A stretch of DNA of 64,000 bases from JAGNGI01 sp035448825 (GTDB lineage: Bacteria; Fidelibacterota; UBA2242), in the NCBI GenBank assembly GCA_035448825.1, contig DAOTJS010000004.1, positions 62,001 through 126,000 on the forward strand, in the 5' to 3' direction. Below, in pieces: positions 8,446 through 15,588 of the stretch. The position numbers and the translations under genes were made by a program. Numbering within the stretch: position 1 is the stretch's first letter; the number at the start of each line of letters is the position of its first letter. Below the pieces are notes generated by a model. That model was given only the letters and a program-made list of their open reading frames with translations, searched no databases and was not told where the DNA came from.

Positions 8446-9266
8446 TCCCAGATATTCTCCTCGTCTTTAATCTGTTCATAAGTAAAAACCGGGCCATCTT
8501 TACAGGCAAAATACGGACCCATTACACAATGACGACATTGACCAATACCGCAGTACATTTTCTTTTCCATAGATAAATAAATATTCTGCGGTGGATAGCC
8601 ATATTTCAGCAAATCGAACGTGCCAAATTTCATCATCACCGGCGGACCACAGACAATCACCGGATTATTATGCGGATCAATAGAAATTTTACTCAGCAAT
8701 TTTGTTACTAAACAGACCTCTTCGTCCCAGCTTTGACCTTCCGGAACTTTATCAACTGAACGCAGGATAGTGACTTTTGGAATTTTGCGCCATTCGGCAA
8801 TTTGATCTTTATAAATCATATCAGCCGGAGTGCGAGCACCAGCCAAAAAGGTAACACTGTTATAATCATCAATGTCATGTAATAACGTCAGGAAGAGCGA
8901 ACGCGTCGGCGCCATCCCGACTCCCCCGCCCATTATCAAAACATCCTTGCCTTTGAATTCCGCCAGGGGATAACCCTTGCCATAAGGCCCACGCAAACCC
9001 AGACGATCACCGACTTTGGTTCGATGAATATATTCCGTTACGAATCCGGTTTTCATAATCGTAAAATCCAGGGTATCGGCAATATAATGCGAAGATGAAG
9101 GCGTAAAAGGTCCCTCGCCAATACCCGGTACAGTTACCTCCATAAATTGACCGGTTAGAAAAGGCATCGGTTTTTCCGGGCGCAACCGTAGAGTACGAAT
9201 AGTCGGAGACTCTTCGATAATTTCATAAATAACCGCCGCAGTCGTTTCATAGGGATTCTTAGACAT
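8442..9266 (-). CDS. Sulfhydrogenase gamma-like FAD/NAD(P)H oxidoreductase with [2Fe-2S] site (HydG/AsrB-like)
   Basis: The 274-residue product resembles ferredoxin-NADP reductase-type proteins such as HydG of Pyrococcus sulfhydrogenase and AsrB. An N-terminal FAD-binding barrel covers residues 8-100. A nucleotide-binding domain follows, with G-G-G-V-G-M-A-P-T-R near 113-122 and V-I-V-C-G-P-P near 203-209. A C-terminal cysteine set (C239, C244, C247, C255) should bind a [2Fe-2S] cluster. I choose the ATG at 9266, 36 codons inside the longest frame, because GGAGG lies just upstream and the extension overlaps hydB. It is the likely NAD(P)H entry point. NADH versus NADPH preference cannot be read. 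Confidence 0.8.
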   Translation of the reverse strand: MSKNPYETTAAVIYEIIEESPTIRTLRLRPEKPMPFLTGQFMEVTVPGIGEGPFTPSSSHYIADTLDFTIMKTGFVTEYIHRTKVGDRLGLRGPYGKGYPLAEFKGKDVLIMGGGVGMAPTRSLFLTLLHDIDDYNSVTFLAGARTPADMIYKDQIAEWRKIPKVTILRSVDKVPEGQSWDEEVCLVTKLLSKISIDPHNNPVIVCGPPVMMKFGTFDLLKYGYPPQNIYLSMEKKMYCGIGQCRHCVMGPYFACKDGPVFTYEQIKDEENIWE

Positions 9267-10305
9267 TGGACGCCTCCGTGACAATTCCGAGGGACATGAT
9301 CCGTTGTAATACCTCACGAAATTCGATTTTTCCGGCGCAAACTTCAATGCAACGTCCACAACCGGTGCAACCAATCATCCCGAAGTTGCTTTGCATATAA
9401 CTAAATTTGCATAAATAGCGGTTGCGGAAACGCTCGAACATCTTCGGTCGAGGCGTCGCGCCACCTGCCACCCGCGCATAACCGTGTAACTGACAGGTGT
9501 CGGTACTGCGATCTTTGGTAAAGACCTCACCGCTGGTTTCGTCGTTTAAAATCAGGCAGTAACAGGTGGGACAAATATTCGTACAGCCGCCACAACCACA
9601 ACAGGTAAAAGCCTCGTCAACCCATTTAGTTAAATCGGCGGCTTTAAGCTTTTCATACTGCTGATTACGTTCATACTGCTTATTCTGCAATATCAAACGT
9701 TTTTCGATGGCTTTGCGGTTCTCGTCGCGCGTAGGCAAATCGTCTTCTAAATTATGACTGATCTTCGCATTGTTCTGCATCAGATCGAATAACTCCTGCC
9801 CTTTCCCTGAACCAACCTCTAGGTGATAATACTTCGAATCGAGTCGGGTGAGATTTAAGTCAAAATTTTTAGTGGCATAGGGTCGGCCATTGACTAAATT
9901 GCAATGGCAGGTCGGTGCGATTTCATTGCAATCGGCACTAATGATTGTCACATTCTTGCGCCGGTTTTCATATAACGGATCTACAAAATCGGCATTTATC
10001 AAGGCTTTATCCAATAATTCCAGAGCTTGCAAGTCACAGGATTTGGCACCGACAATCAGCCATTTTTCATCACTTGTCATAGCCGGTAAAACTCGTTCCC
10101 GCGCCATATAGAAAAGTATTCGCAAGGGATCAATCGTTCGATAACTGTCAATCACAGATTCTTCCCCTTCCCGCCAGTTATCGAAAAATAGAACATCATC
10201 CGATTTATCGGAACGACGCGGTGCGATCACTTTCTTGAAATTACCCAGATTTTCCTTCTGACAACGCGTTAAAAAGTCGAATAAAGCGGCTTTTTCAATT
10301 ATCAT
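9259..10305 (-). CDS. Sulfhydrogenase beta-like iron-sulfur subunit (HydB-like, 4Fe-4S dicluster)
   Basis: The 348-residue product resembles HydB of the sulfhydrogenase family and AsrA. The first 230 residues form a cluster-free domain with scattered cysteines. Two C-terminal ferredoxin sites follow: a cysteine-dense first site (C235, C236, C238, C241, C245, C248) and a regular second one (C313, C316, C319, C323). The start is the ATG at 10305, with GGAGG seven bases upstream; a 13-codon longer frame lacks such a site. It overlaps the HydG-like gene by 8 bases. Together they form a diaphorase-like module at the operon's 5' end. It is more often found with soluble group 3b hydrogenases, so its position beside a group 4 core is notable. 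Confidence 0.78.
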   Translation of the reverse strand: MIIEKAALFDFLTRCQKENLGNFKKVIAPRRSDKSDDVLFFDNWREGEESVIDSYRTIDPLRILFYMARERVLPAMTSDEKWLIVGAKSCDLQALELLDKALINADFVDPLYENRRKNVTIISADCNEIAPTCHCNLVNGRPYATKNFDLNLTRLDSKYYHLEVGSGKGQELFDLMQNNAKISHNLEDDLPTRDENRKAIEKRLILQNKQYERNQQYEKLKAADLTKWVDEAFTCCGCGGCTNICPTCYCLILNDETSGEVFTKDRSTDTCQLHGYARVAGGATPRPKMFERFRNRYLCKFSYMQSNFGMIGCTGCGRCIEVCAGKIEFREVLQRIMSLGIVTEASNV

Positions 10306-10359
10306 TAATAAACCTCCATCGGAAAAACTCAATCCAAAAATCACTTTTTAATACCTGAT

Positions 10360-10728
10360 TCAAACTTCACCCACGGCCATTTTTCGGATCAATTCGATTA
10401 ATTTTTCTGATTCACTGGATTTATCGAAAAAATAATCAGTTCCTTCCTCGAGACACTTTTTACGATACTGGGGATAAGGATAATCGGTAAAGACAATTAT
10501 GCGCAAATCGGGACGATTTTGGCGCACTGTTTTAAGCACATAGATACCACCGGCACCCGGCATACGAATATCAAGAATAACTACGTCTGGCTTTAAGGCA
10601 TTAATTCCGCTGATGGCCGATTCGGTATCCTCACCATAACCGACTATTTCGACATCCGGTATTTCAGTGAGCAGATTCGTTAAATGCTTACGCAGAATTT
10701 CGGAATCATCAGCGATAAATACTTTCAT
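10360..10728 (-). CDS. Single-domain response regulator (receiver only)
   Basis: This 122-residue protein is a complete receiver domain with nothing after it. The acidic pair D7/D8, the phosphoacceptor D53 (I-L-D-I-R-M-P-G), T81 and K103 are all present, so it should accept a phosphoryl group. It has no DNA-binding or enzymatic output domain, as in CheY-like proteins. It is the first gene of the hydrogenase transcription unit, 54 bases before the HydB-like start and with no clear terminator between. A regulatory link to the hydrogenase is suggested by position only. No histidine kinase is in the window. Confidence 0.82.
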   Translation of the reverse strand: MKVFIADDSEILRKHLTNLLTEIPDVEIVGYGEDTESAISGINALKPDVVILDIRMPGAGGIYVLKTVRQNRPDLRIIVFTDYPYPQYRKKCLEEGTDYFFDKSSESEKLIELIRKMAVGEV

Positions 10729-10777
10729 GCTTAAGATATTTTATTTAAAGGTATTTGATTCGTGTAATTCACAATTA

Positions 10778-10806
10778 AATGTATATCAATCGCATCGTCT
10801 TGTAAA
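10778..10806 (-). promoter_or_regulatory. Candidate sigma-70-type promoter for the hydrogenase operon
   Basis: Read on the minus strand, TTTACA (5 of 6 to consensus) is followed after 17 bases by TACATT (4 of 6). Transcription would start around 10771, about 40 bases before the receiver gene. A loose inverted repeat (ACAAAACC near 10811 with GGTTTTTGT near 10831) lies just upstream and could be an operator, but it is short and AT-rich. This was judged by eye only. Confidence 0.35.
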
Positions 10807-10887
10807 TCAGACAAAACCTGATTTTGTTATCGGTTTTTGTCCTACAAGGTTTGATTAAAATTAGTAAAGGAAAACCTGGAGTGTTTA

Positions 10888-10920
10888 TAAAAAAGAAAAG
10901 CCCGGCTAAGAGCCGGACTT
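10888..10920 (-). terminator. Rho-independent terminator after the hsp20 pair
   Basis: On the minus strand a 10-base stem (arms 10898-10907 and 10911-10920, one G-U pair, three-base loop) is followed by a T-rich run, TTTTCTTTTTT. It lies 28 bases past the downstream Hsp20 stop and separates that unit from the hydrogenase operon promoter. Confidence 0.85.
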
Positions 10921-10948
10921 CTCTTGATTGAGGGTGATTGGGAGGAAA

Positions 10949-11392
10949 TTATTTGACCTTCACTTCAATCTGTTTAGCAAGTGATTCTTTCTTTTTAGGA
11001 ACAACGATATTCAATACGCCATCTTTGAATTCGGCTTCAATCTTATCAGCCTCAACCGAATCATCGAGTCGGAAATTCCGTTGGAATGAACCATAGATGC
11101 GTTCAGTGCGTTGATAATTCTTATCCTCGACTTTAGATTCGCGTTTTTTCTCGCCGCTAATAGTCAGGTAATTATCTTTCACATTGATTTTAATTTCATC
11201 TTTGGTCATGCCTGGTAATTCAACTTGGATGTTATAAGCCTTATCCTCCTCGATGATATCAACGGCCGGACTGAAGGCTAGTAAACTTGTTTCCTCTTCA
11301 TACTGCGGATTGAAGATCGAATCGAACAGACGGTCAAATTCATTCCTCACATCCAACCACGAGCTTCTCGGAGTCCATCTTGTAATTGCCAT
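10949..11392 (-). CDS. Hsp20/alpha-crystallin family small heat shock protein (second of tandem pair)
   Basis: This 147-residue protein is an ATP-independent holdase that binds unfolding proteins. The alpha-crystallin domain covers about residues 42-140, with the conserved V-E-L-P-G-M-T-K-D-E-I-K-I and the terminal G-V-L-N-I-V-V-P motif that forms the oligomer core. A C-terminal I-x-V-like tail (I-E-V-K-V-K) follows. A perfect AGGAGG sits ahead of the ATG. It lies 32 bases after its paralogue, to which it is clearly related along its whole length, so the pair arose by tandem duplication. Confidence 0.92.
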   Translation of the reverse strand: MAITRWTPRSSWLDVRNEFDRLFDSIFNPQYEEETSLLAFSPAVDIIEEDKAYNIQVELPGMTKDEIKINVKDNYLTISGEKKRESKVEDKNYQRTERIYGSFQRNFRLDDSVEADKIEAEFKDGVLNIVVPKKKESLAKQIEVKVK

Positions 11393-11424
11393 AGCACACC
11401 TCCTTTCTTTTTAAGTTAATTTGG

Positions 11425-11859
11425 TTATTTAATTTCAATTGACTTCGGTTTACTTTCCGGCGATTTCGGAATAACGATATTCAATACGCCATTTTTGAAT
11501 TCAGCCGCAATTTTTTCCTGGTCAACTAACTCCGGCAAGCGGAAGGAACGCTCAAACGAACCGAAAACGCGCTCACATTGATAAAAATTCTTTTTATTGA
11601 TTTTTTTAACCCGTTTCTTCTCACCGGAAATGGTCAGTACATTATCCTTTAGGCTAATTTTGACATCGTCTTTTTTGACACCGGGCAGTTCGACATTAAC
11701 GATATATTCTGTATCTTTTTCCTCGATATCAACTTCCGGAGCAAAAGCCACTAAGGATGTTTCTTCATCCCGATCGAAGAAGAAAGGATCGAAAAACCGA
11801 TCAATAGCATAAGGATTCTTCGTCAAGGTGCTTTTTGGAGTTGTTTTAGTGATTGCCAT
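11425..11859 (-). CDS. Hsp20/alpha-crystallin family small heat shock protein (first of tandem pair)
   Basis: This 144-residue small heat shock protein has the same layout as the downstream copy: a variable N-terminal arm to about residue 40, an alpha-crystallin domain with V-E-L-P-G-V-K-K-D-D-V-K-I, the G-V-L-N-I-V-I-P motif, and a short I-E-I-K tail. A good ribosome site (GGAGG) precedes the ATG. It is the first gene of the two-gene unit that ends at the hairpin near 10900. No CIRCE operator (TTAGCACTC repeat) was seen upstream, so control by HrcA is not supported. Confidence 0.92.
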   Translation of the reverse strand: MAITKTTPKSTLTKNPYAIDRFFDPFFFDRDEETSLVAFAPEVDIEEKDTEYIVNVELPGVKKDDVKISLKDNVLTISGEKKRVKKINKKNFYQCERVFGSFERSFRLPELVDQEKIAAEFKNGVLNIVIPKSPESKPKSIEIK

Positions 11860-12192
11860 ATAGACCTCCTTTTTTTCTTATTTTTATTTTCTCACTTCAA
11901 CTTTTCAAAAACCGCTTATTATTTGCTCAAGTAGTATGCCGGTTCAAGAAATGGCCGATTCTTGTCAGACTATTTGAAAAAACGACAAAGCTTTTTGCCG
12001 ATGTGGCGATGTTGGGTAGAATTGGCATTCTCTCTTGACAGATTCACGCCAGAAGGGCAAATCGGCGAAATGGAAAACTGACTAACCAGTTTTTTACTCA
12101 ATCAAAGGAACTAATTATCAAATAGGACTTTACTTTCTTGTCCTTTTGATGCTCATTCTCTAAATTCCACTAGTCTAAAGGATTGAAAAAAT
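11860..12192. other. Divergent intergenic region between hsp20 pair and folB
   Basis: These 333 bases separate the leftward hsp20 unit from the rightward folate cluster and should hold both promoters. A TTGACA occurs at about 12034 on the plus strand, but no convincing -10 box follows at the right distance. No gene, repeat or hairpin of note was seen. A 61-codon open frame at 11853-12038 lacks a ribosome site and starts inside hsp20; I regard it as chance. Confidence 0.5.
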
Positions 12193-12570
12193 ATGGGTAT
12201 TGTTAGATTAAATAATATGGTCTTTTATGGTTATCACGGGGTCGCCGAACCGGAAAAAATATTGGGCGGCAAAATCGAGGTTGACGTCGAGCTGGAATTT
12301 GATATGACCAAGGTCATTACCACCGATCATCTGACCGACACGATTAATTACGAAAAAGTTTATCAGTTAGTGCAGGAAGTCGTTACCCAAGCCAAATTTT
12401 TCCTGATCGAAGCTTTAGCCGGAAAAATTCTAAACGAAATATTTAATCATCACCCGGTCGAATCAGTCCGCGTCCGGATTCGCAAACCCAATGCGCCCAT
12501 CAAAGGCGTTCTGGATACAGTCGAAGTCGAAATCTTTCGACGTCGCGATCAAATGGGAGAAAAGTCATGA
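12193..12570 (+). CDS. folB: Dihydroneopterin aldolase
   Basis: This 125-residue enzyme converts 7,8-dihydroneopterin to 6-hydroxymethyl-dihydropterin and glycolaldehyde in folate synthesis. Family motifs seen are F-Y-G-Y-H-G-V near residues 11-17, T-I-N-Y-E-K-V-Y near 55-62, the I-E-A-L-A segment near 78-82, and R-I-R-K-P-N-A-P-I near 98-106. The length is normal. Its stop overlaps the folK start (ATGA), the usual folB-folK arrangement, so both are made together. It is cytoplasmic and usually octameric. Confidence 0.93.
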   Translation: MGIVRLNNMVFYGYHGVAEPEKILGGKIEVDVELEFDMTKVITTDHLTDTINYEKVYQLVQEVVTQAKFFLIEALAGKILNEIFNHHPVESVRVRIRKPNAPIKGVLDTVEVEIFRRRDQMGEKS

Positions 12571-13106
12571 AAAGTTCTGGAGTCTTTGTAGCTCTGGGCA
12601 GTAATTTGAATACGCGTGTAAATAATTTATCAGTGGCTCTGGAAACGCTTTCTAATAATCCTGCCATTTCCATCCGTCGTATGTCGGCCGTCTATGAAAC
12701 AGCCCCTAAATATGATCAAAATCAGCCAGATTTCCTGAATATGGTAATTGAAATTGCCACCTCATTAACGCCAATCCAGTTGCTCGATTTTTGTAAAGAC
12801 ACTGAAATTCGACTTGGAAGGCATTTCCCTCACTATAAGAATTCAGCGCGTGAAATTGATCTGGATATTATTTTTTTTAATGGGATTATAATCGAGAGTC
12901 CCACTTTGACAATTCCGCACCCGGGTCTCTACGAACGTAAATTTGTGCTTGTGCCACTGGCGGAAATCGCTCCGGAATTCGTTTGCCCCAAAACCGCCAA
13001 ATCGGTAGAGGAATTGTTGAAAATTTGTCCGGATACAGAACAAGTTACCAGAATCGGCCAACTCGATGAAATCTTGACTTCTCCCGTTGGCAGTGGAGTT
13101 CTATGA
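12567..13106 (+). CDS. folK: 2-amino-4-hydroxy-6-hydroxymethyldihydropteridine diphosphokinase
   Basis: This 179-residue HPPK transfers pyrophosphate from ATP to 6-hydroxymethyl-dihydropterin, the step after FolB. It shows A-L-G-S-N-L near the N-terminus, the Y-E-T-A-P-K substrate loop near residue 45, the catalytic magnesium-binding motif R-E-I-D-L-D-I-I near 93-100, and P-H-P-G-L-Y-E-R-K-F-V-L-V-P-L-A-E near 112-128. It overlaps folB and the kinase gene that follows by four bases each. The last 35 residues are a less conserved tail. FolP and FolE are not in the window. Confidence 0.93.
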   Translation: MKSSGVFVALGSNLNTRVNNLSVALETLSNNPAISIRRMSAVYETAPKYDQNQPDFLNMVIEIATSLTPIQLLDFCKDTEIRLGRHFPHYKNSAREIDLDIIFFNGIIIESPTLTIPHPGLYERKFVLVPLAEIAPEFVCPKTAKSVEELLKICPDTEQVTRIGQLDEILTSPVGSGVL

Positions 13107-13744
13107 AAAACCTTTACTTTTTGGCTATCGAAGGCGTTATTGGAGCCGGTAAAACCAGTCTGGCACATCTAATGGCTGAAAAACTCAATGCCCGCCTGGT
13201 TCTCGAAAAATTCGAGGAAAATCCATTTCTGGAAGATTTCTACCGCGATCCGGAAAGGTATGCCTTCCAAACTCAACTCTTTTTTCTCTTGAGTCGCTAC
13301 CGTCAGCAGGTAGATCTGAAACAGATTGACTTATTTGCCAACCTTTTAATTAGCGATTATACCTTCGCCAAAGATAAACTATTCGCCATCCTCAATCTCG
13401 ACGAAAAAGAACTGTCTCTTTATAACTTAGTGGCTCAACACTTGGAAAAAGACCTGCCCAAACCGGACCTGGTAGTTTATTTACAAGCCAGCACTGACCG
13501 CCTAATGGCAAATATCAAAAAGCGCGGTCGCTCTTACGAAAAATCAATAAATCGTGACTATATTGATTCCCTAAACCAGATCTACAACGAATTTTTCTTC
13601 CGCTACAAGGACAGCCCGCTAATTATTGTCAATACTAATGAAATTGACTTTGTCAATAATGAAAACGATCTGAACGAACTGATCCGGGAAATCAAGCAAC
13701 CGATTAGTGGAACGGTTTATTACAATCCGGTAAAGAAAATTTAA
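13103..13744 (+). CDS. Deoxynucleoside kinase family protein (dAdo/dGuo kinase-like)
   Basis: The 213-residue protein has a P-loop G-V-I-G-A-G-K-T-S near residues 10-18, the D-Y-T-F-A-K-D-K motif near 87-94 typical of bacterial deoxyadenosine/deoxyguanosine kinases, and the lid motif K-K-R-G-R-S-Y-E near 137-144. It should phosphorylate deoxynucleosides to the monophosphate in nucleotide salvage. Its start overlaps the folK stop by four bases; folK-dNK neighbours are common. The exact substrate cannot be read from sequence. Confidence 0.87.
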   Translation: MKNLYFLAIEGVIGAGKTSLAHLMAEKLNARLVLEKFEENPFLEDFYRDPERYAFQTQLFFLLSRYRQQVDLKQIDLFANLLISDYTFAKDKLFAILNLDEKELSLYNLVAQHLEKDLPKPDLVVYLQASTDRLMANIKKRGRSYEKSINRDYIDSLNQIYNEFFFRYKDSPLIIVNTNEIDFVNNENDLNELIREIKQPISGTVYYNPVKKI

Positions 13745-13746
13745 TA

Positions 13747-13947
13747 ATGCTCCGACTATTATTACTTTTCCTGGTCTTTTACCTGATTTGGAAAATAGTC
13801 AAACCACGCAATTCGCGCCCACCAAAGCGGAATAACTTTAAACCTAAAAAACCAAATCCTACTCTTAACATTGATAAAAGTCAAATCGAAGATGCCAAGT
13901 TTAAAGAAATCAAAGAAGAGCCAGATACAAAATCAAAAGACCAATAA
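13747..13947 (+). CDS. Small single-span membrane protein, function unknown
   Basis: This 66-residue protein has an N-terminal hydrophobic helix (residues 2-17) and a strongly basic, proline-rich middle (R-P-P-K-R-N-N-F-K-P-K-K-P), then an acidic tail. It looks like a bitopic membrane protein with a charged cytoplasmic tail, loosely like DUF4834-type small proteins; that match is weak. It starts two bases after the kinase stop, so it belongs to the folB operon. Its 3' end overlaps the next frame by about 56 bases. Confidence 0.6.
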   Translation: MLRLLLLFLVFYLIWKIVKPRNSRPPKRNNFKPKKPNPTLNIDKSQIEDAKFKEIKEEPDTKSKDQ

Positions 13948-14587
13948 ACTGGCAAATTTGACTATATCCGTTTTCTTCTTAAACATCCTGATTATTTCAG
14001 CTGTATTGATATTAATATTTTTCATTTTTGGACAAAATCGCGACGATAAACCTTCCGGCTGGCGCGCACTGATCGAAGAAAACTTGAATCACTATCCGGA
14101 AATGCAACCGGCAGATATATATAAATTAATCTATCAAGGGACTTTTGGCCCGGCGCATTTAGGTAGCGACTCAATCCAAATATCAAACGATCTGGAAAAC
14201 GAACTGGGGAATATTGCACCGGATCCGAGCGCTCCATTATTCGAAAATATCACTCCTTCCGGTAAATATGTTCGCCTGAATTTAAAACGCTGTAAAGCCG
14301 CGCAAATACCAACCGCAAAAATCGTCACTTCAGTCCTAAATTCGGTCTCTAAATCTCCAGATGATTCCTCAAGATTCATTCGCCGCTGGGAAATCGTCGA
14401 AAAATTAGTTGCTGACGGCTCATTACCTATTTCGCGGGCTGATTTTTTCACTTTTTCCGATAGTATTAAAAAAGCCGGTTACCCGGTAATTCATCATTCA
14501 AAGCAATATATAGAAAATTACCAACCGTCCTATCGGGTAATTGACCGCCGTTATCTTAATCTAATCAATAACACAGCATCACAATGA
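13892..14587 (+). CDS. Membrane-anchored protein of unknown function
   Basis: The 231-residue product starts with a basic stretch (residues 1-20), then one hydrophobic helix (about 26-46). A soluble domain follows, with Y-K-L-I-Y-Q-G-T-F-G-P-A-H-L-G near 77-91. That stretch recalls a family of uncharacterised bacterial proteins with conserved Y-Q-x-x-x-G-x-x-H-L; I know no function. A positively charged start and single anchor suggest the domain lies outside the cytoplasm. The ATG at 13892 is chosen; a TTG seven codons earlier is possible. It overlaps the previous gene's end and, by ATGA, a tiny frame after it. Confidence 0.6.
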   Translation: MPSLKKSKKSQIQNQKTNKLANLTISVFFLNILIISAVLILIFFIFGQNRDDKPSGWRALIEENLNHYPEMQPADIYKLIYQGTFGPAHLGSDSIQISNDLENELGNIAPDPSAPLFENITPSGKYVRLNLKRCKAAQIPTAKIVTSVLNSVSKSPDDSSRFIRRWEIVEKLVADGSLPISRADFFTFSDSIKKAGYPVIHHSKQYIENYQPSYRVIDRRYLNLINNTASQ

Positions 14588-14676
14588 AAATGGAACTACC
14601 TTTACCTTTTTTAAGATTAATTGACGTTGATGATCTAATTGGCGGTTTGAATCTTAAAATCTGGCCAAAGAAATGA
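14584..14676 (+). CDS. Possible 30-residue peptide, translationally coupled on both sides
   Basis: A 30-codon frame (starting M-K-M-E-L-P-L-P, ending W-P-K-K) begins in an ATGA overlap with the preceding stop and ends in an ATGA overlap with the RmlD-like start. It therefore spans exactly the whole interval between two genes. Such geometry is used throughout this operon for real coupled genes. It has no recognisable domain. It may only serve to carry ribosomes to the next gene, or may be chance. Confidence 0.35.
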   Translation: MKMELPLPFLRLIDVDDLIGGLNLKIWPKK

Positions 14677-15578
14677 AGAAATTAATCATCACTGGCGCTA
14701 GCGGTTTTTTAGGTGGACATATTGCAAATTTAGCGGCTCATCATTTCCGAACGCTCGGATTATATTCGACTTATCCTTTTAGTTTAAAAGGAGTCGTGAC
14801 TCAGCGAATCGAACTCTCCTCGCCGAGTTCGATCATCGTTGTCCTCAAACAGTTTAAGCCTGCTATTGTAATTCATAACGCCGCTTTGGCTAATCCCGAC
14901 CAATGTGAAAATCAACCGGATTTTGCCAAACAAAATAATGTTATCGCTACCGAACGCATTGCCAATTGGTGTCATAAAAATAATGCCCGTTTGATTTATG
15001 TCTCGACCGATATGGTTTTCGATGGTCAGAAAGGTAATTATTCGGAAACCGACCGACCTAATCCGTTAAGTGTTTATGGCAAATCAAAATACGAAGCCGA
15101 AAAACTCGCGATGGCAAATAATCCCGATACGGTCGTAGCTCGTCTGGCTTTGATGTATGGTCGCGGAATTTTTCCGCGTGCTTACAATTCAGAATGGCTA
15201 CTACGAGAGCTACTACAGCGCAAAAAGGAACCGAAATTACCACCGTTGAAACTTTATAACGATCAATACCGCAGTATGCTGGTGGTCACGAATGCCGCTC
15301 AAGCATTAATCGAGCTAGCTTTATCACATTTTTGTGGAATAATACATATCGGCGGTCCGGAACGCATCAGCCGGTTCGCTTTCGGCGAAAAACTCTGCCG
15401 CAAGCTAAACTTACCCCTGACTTTTATCCAAGCCGTTCCATACGACGAACATCAATTAACAGCGCCGCGACCACGCGATTTAAGTTTAGATATTTCGCTA
15501 GCCCGTTCATTTTTGAAAACAAAATTTTTAACGGTTGACGATGGTCTGGATGAAATGTTAATGGACAAAAGAGACTAA
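14673..15578 (+). CDS. RmlD-like sugar nucleotide reductase (dTDP-4-dehydrorhamnose reductase family)
   Basis: This 301-residue extended short-chain dehydrogenase has the Rossmann motif T-G-A-S-G-F-L-G-G-H at residues 7-16, H-N-A-A-L-A-N-P-D near 69-77, Y-V-S-T-D-M-V-F-D-G near 111-120, and the catalytic Y-G-K-S-K near 134-138. These match RmlD rather than GalE-type epimerases. It would reduce a 4-keto sugar nucleotide, or act in a related reaction such as MAT2B-like roles. No rfbA, B or C genes lie nearby, so the substrate is open. Confidence 0.75.
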   Translation: MKKLIITGASGFLGGHIANLAAHHFRTLGLYSTYPFSLKGVVTQRIELSSPSSIIVVLKQFKPAIVIHNAALANPDQCENQPDFAKQNNVIATERIANWCHKNNARLIYVSTDMVFDGQKGNYSETDRPNPLSVYGKSKYEAEKLAMANNPDTVVARLALMYGRGIFPRAYNSEWLLRELLQRKKEPKLPPLKLYNDQYRSMLVVTNAAQALIELALSHFCGIIHIGGPERISRFAFGEKLCRKLNLPLTFIQAVPYDEHQLTAPRPRDLSLDISLARSFLKTKFLTVDDGLDEMLMDKRD

Positions 15579-15588
15579 ACAGGAAATT

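Noticed and set aside
8442..10305. Anaerobic sulfite reductase AsrA/AsrB
   Set aside because: The two proteins resemble these subunits, but no AsrC sirohaem subunit is present and the genes are joined to the hydrogenase operon.
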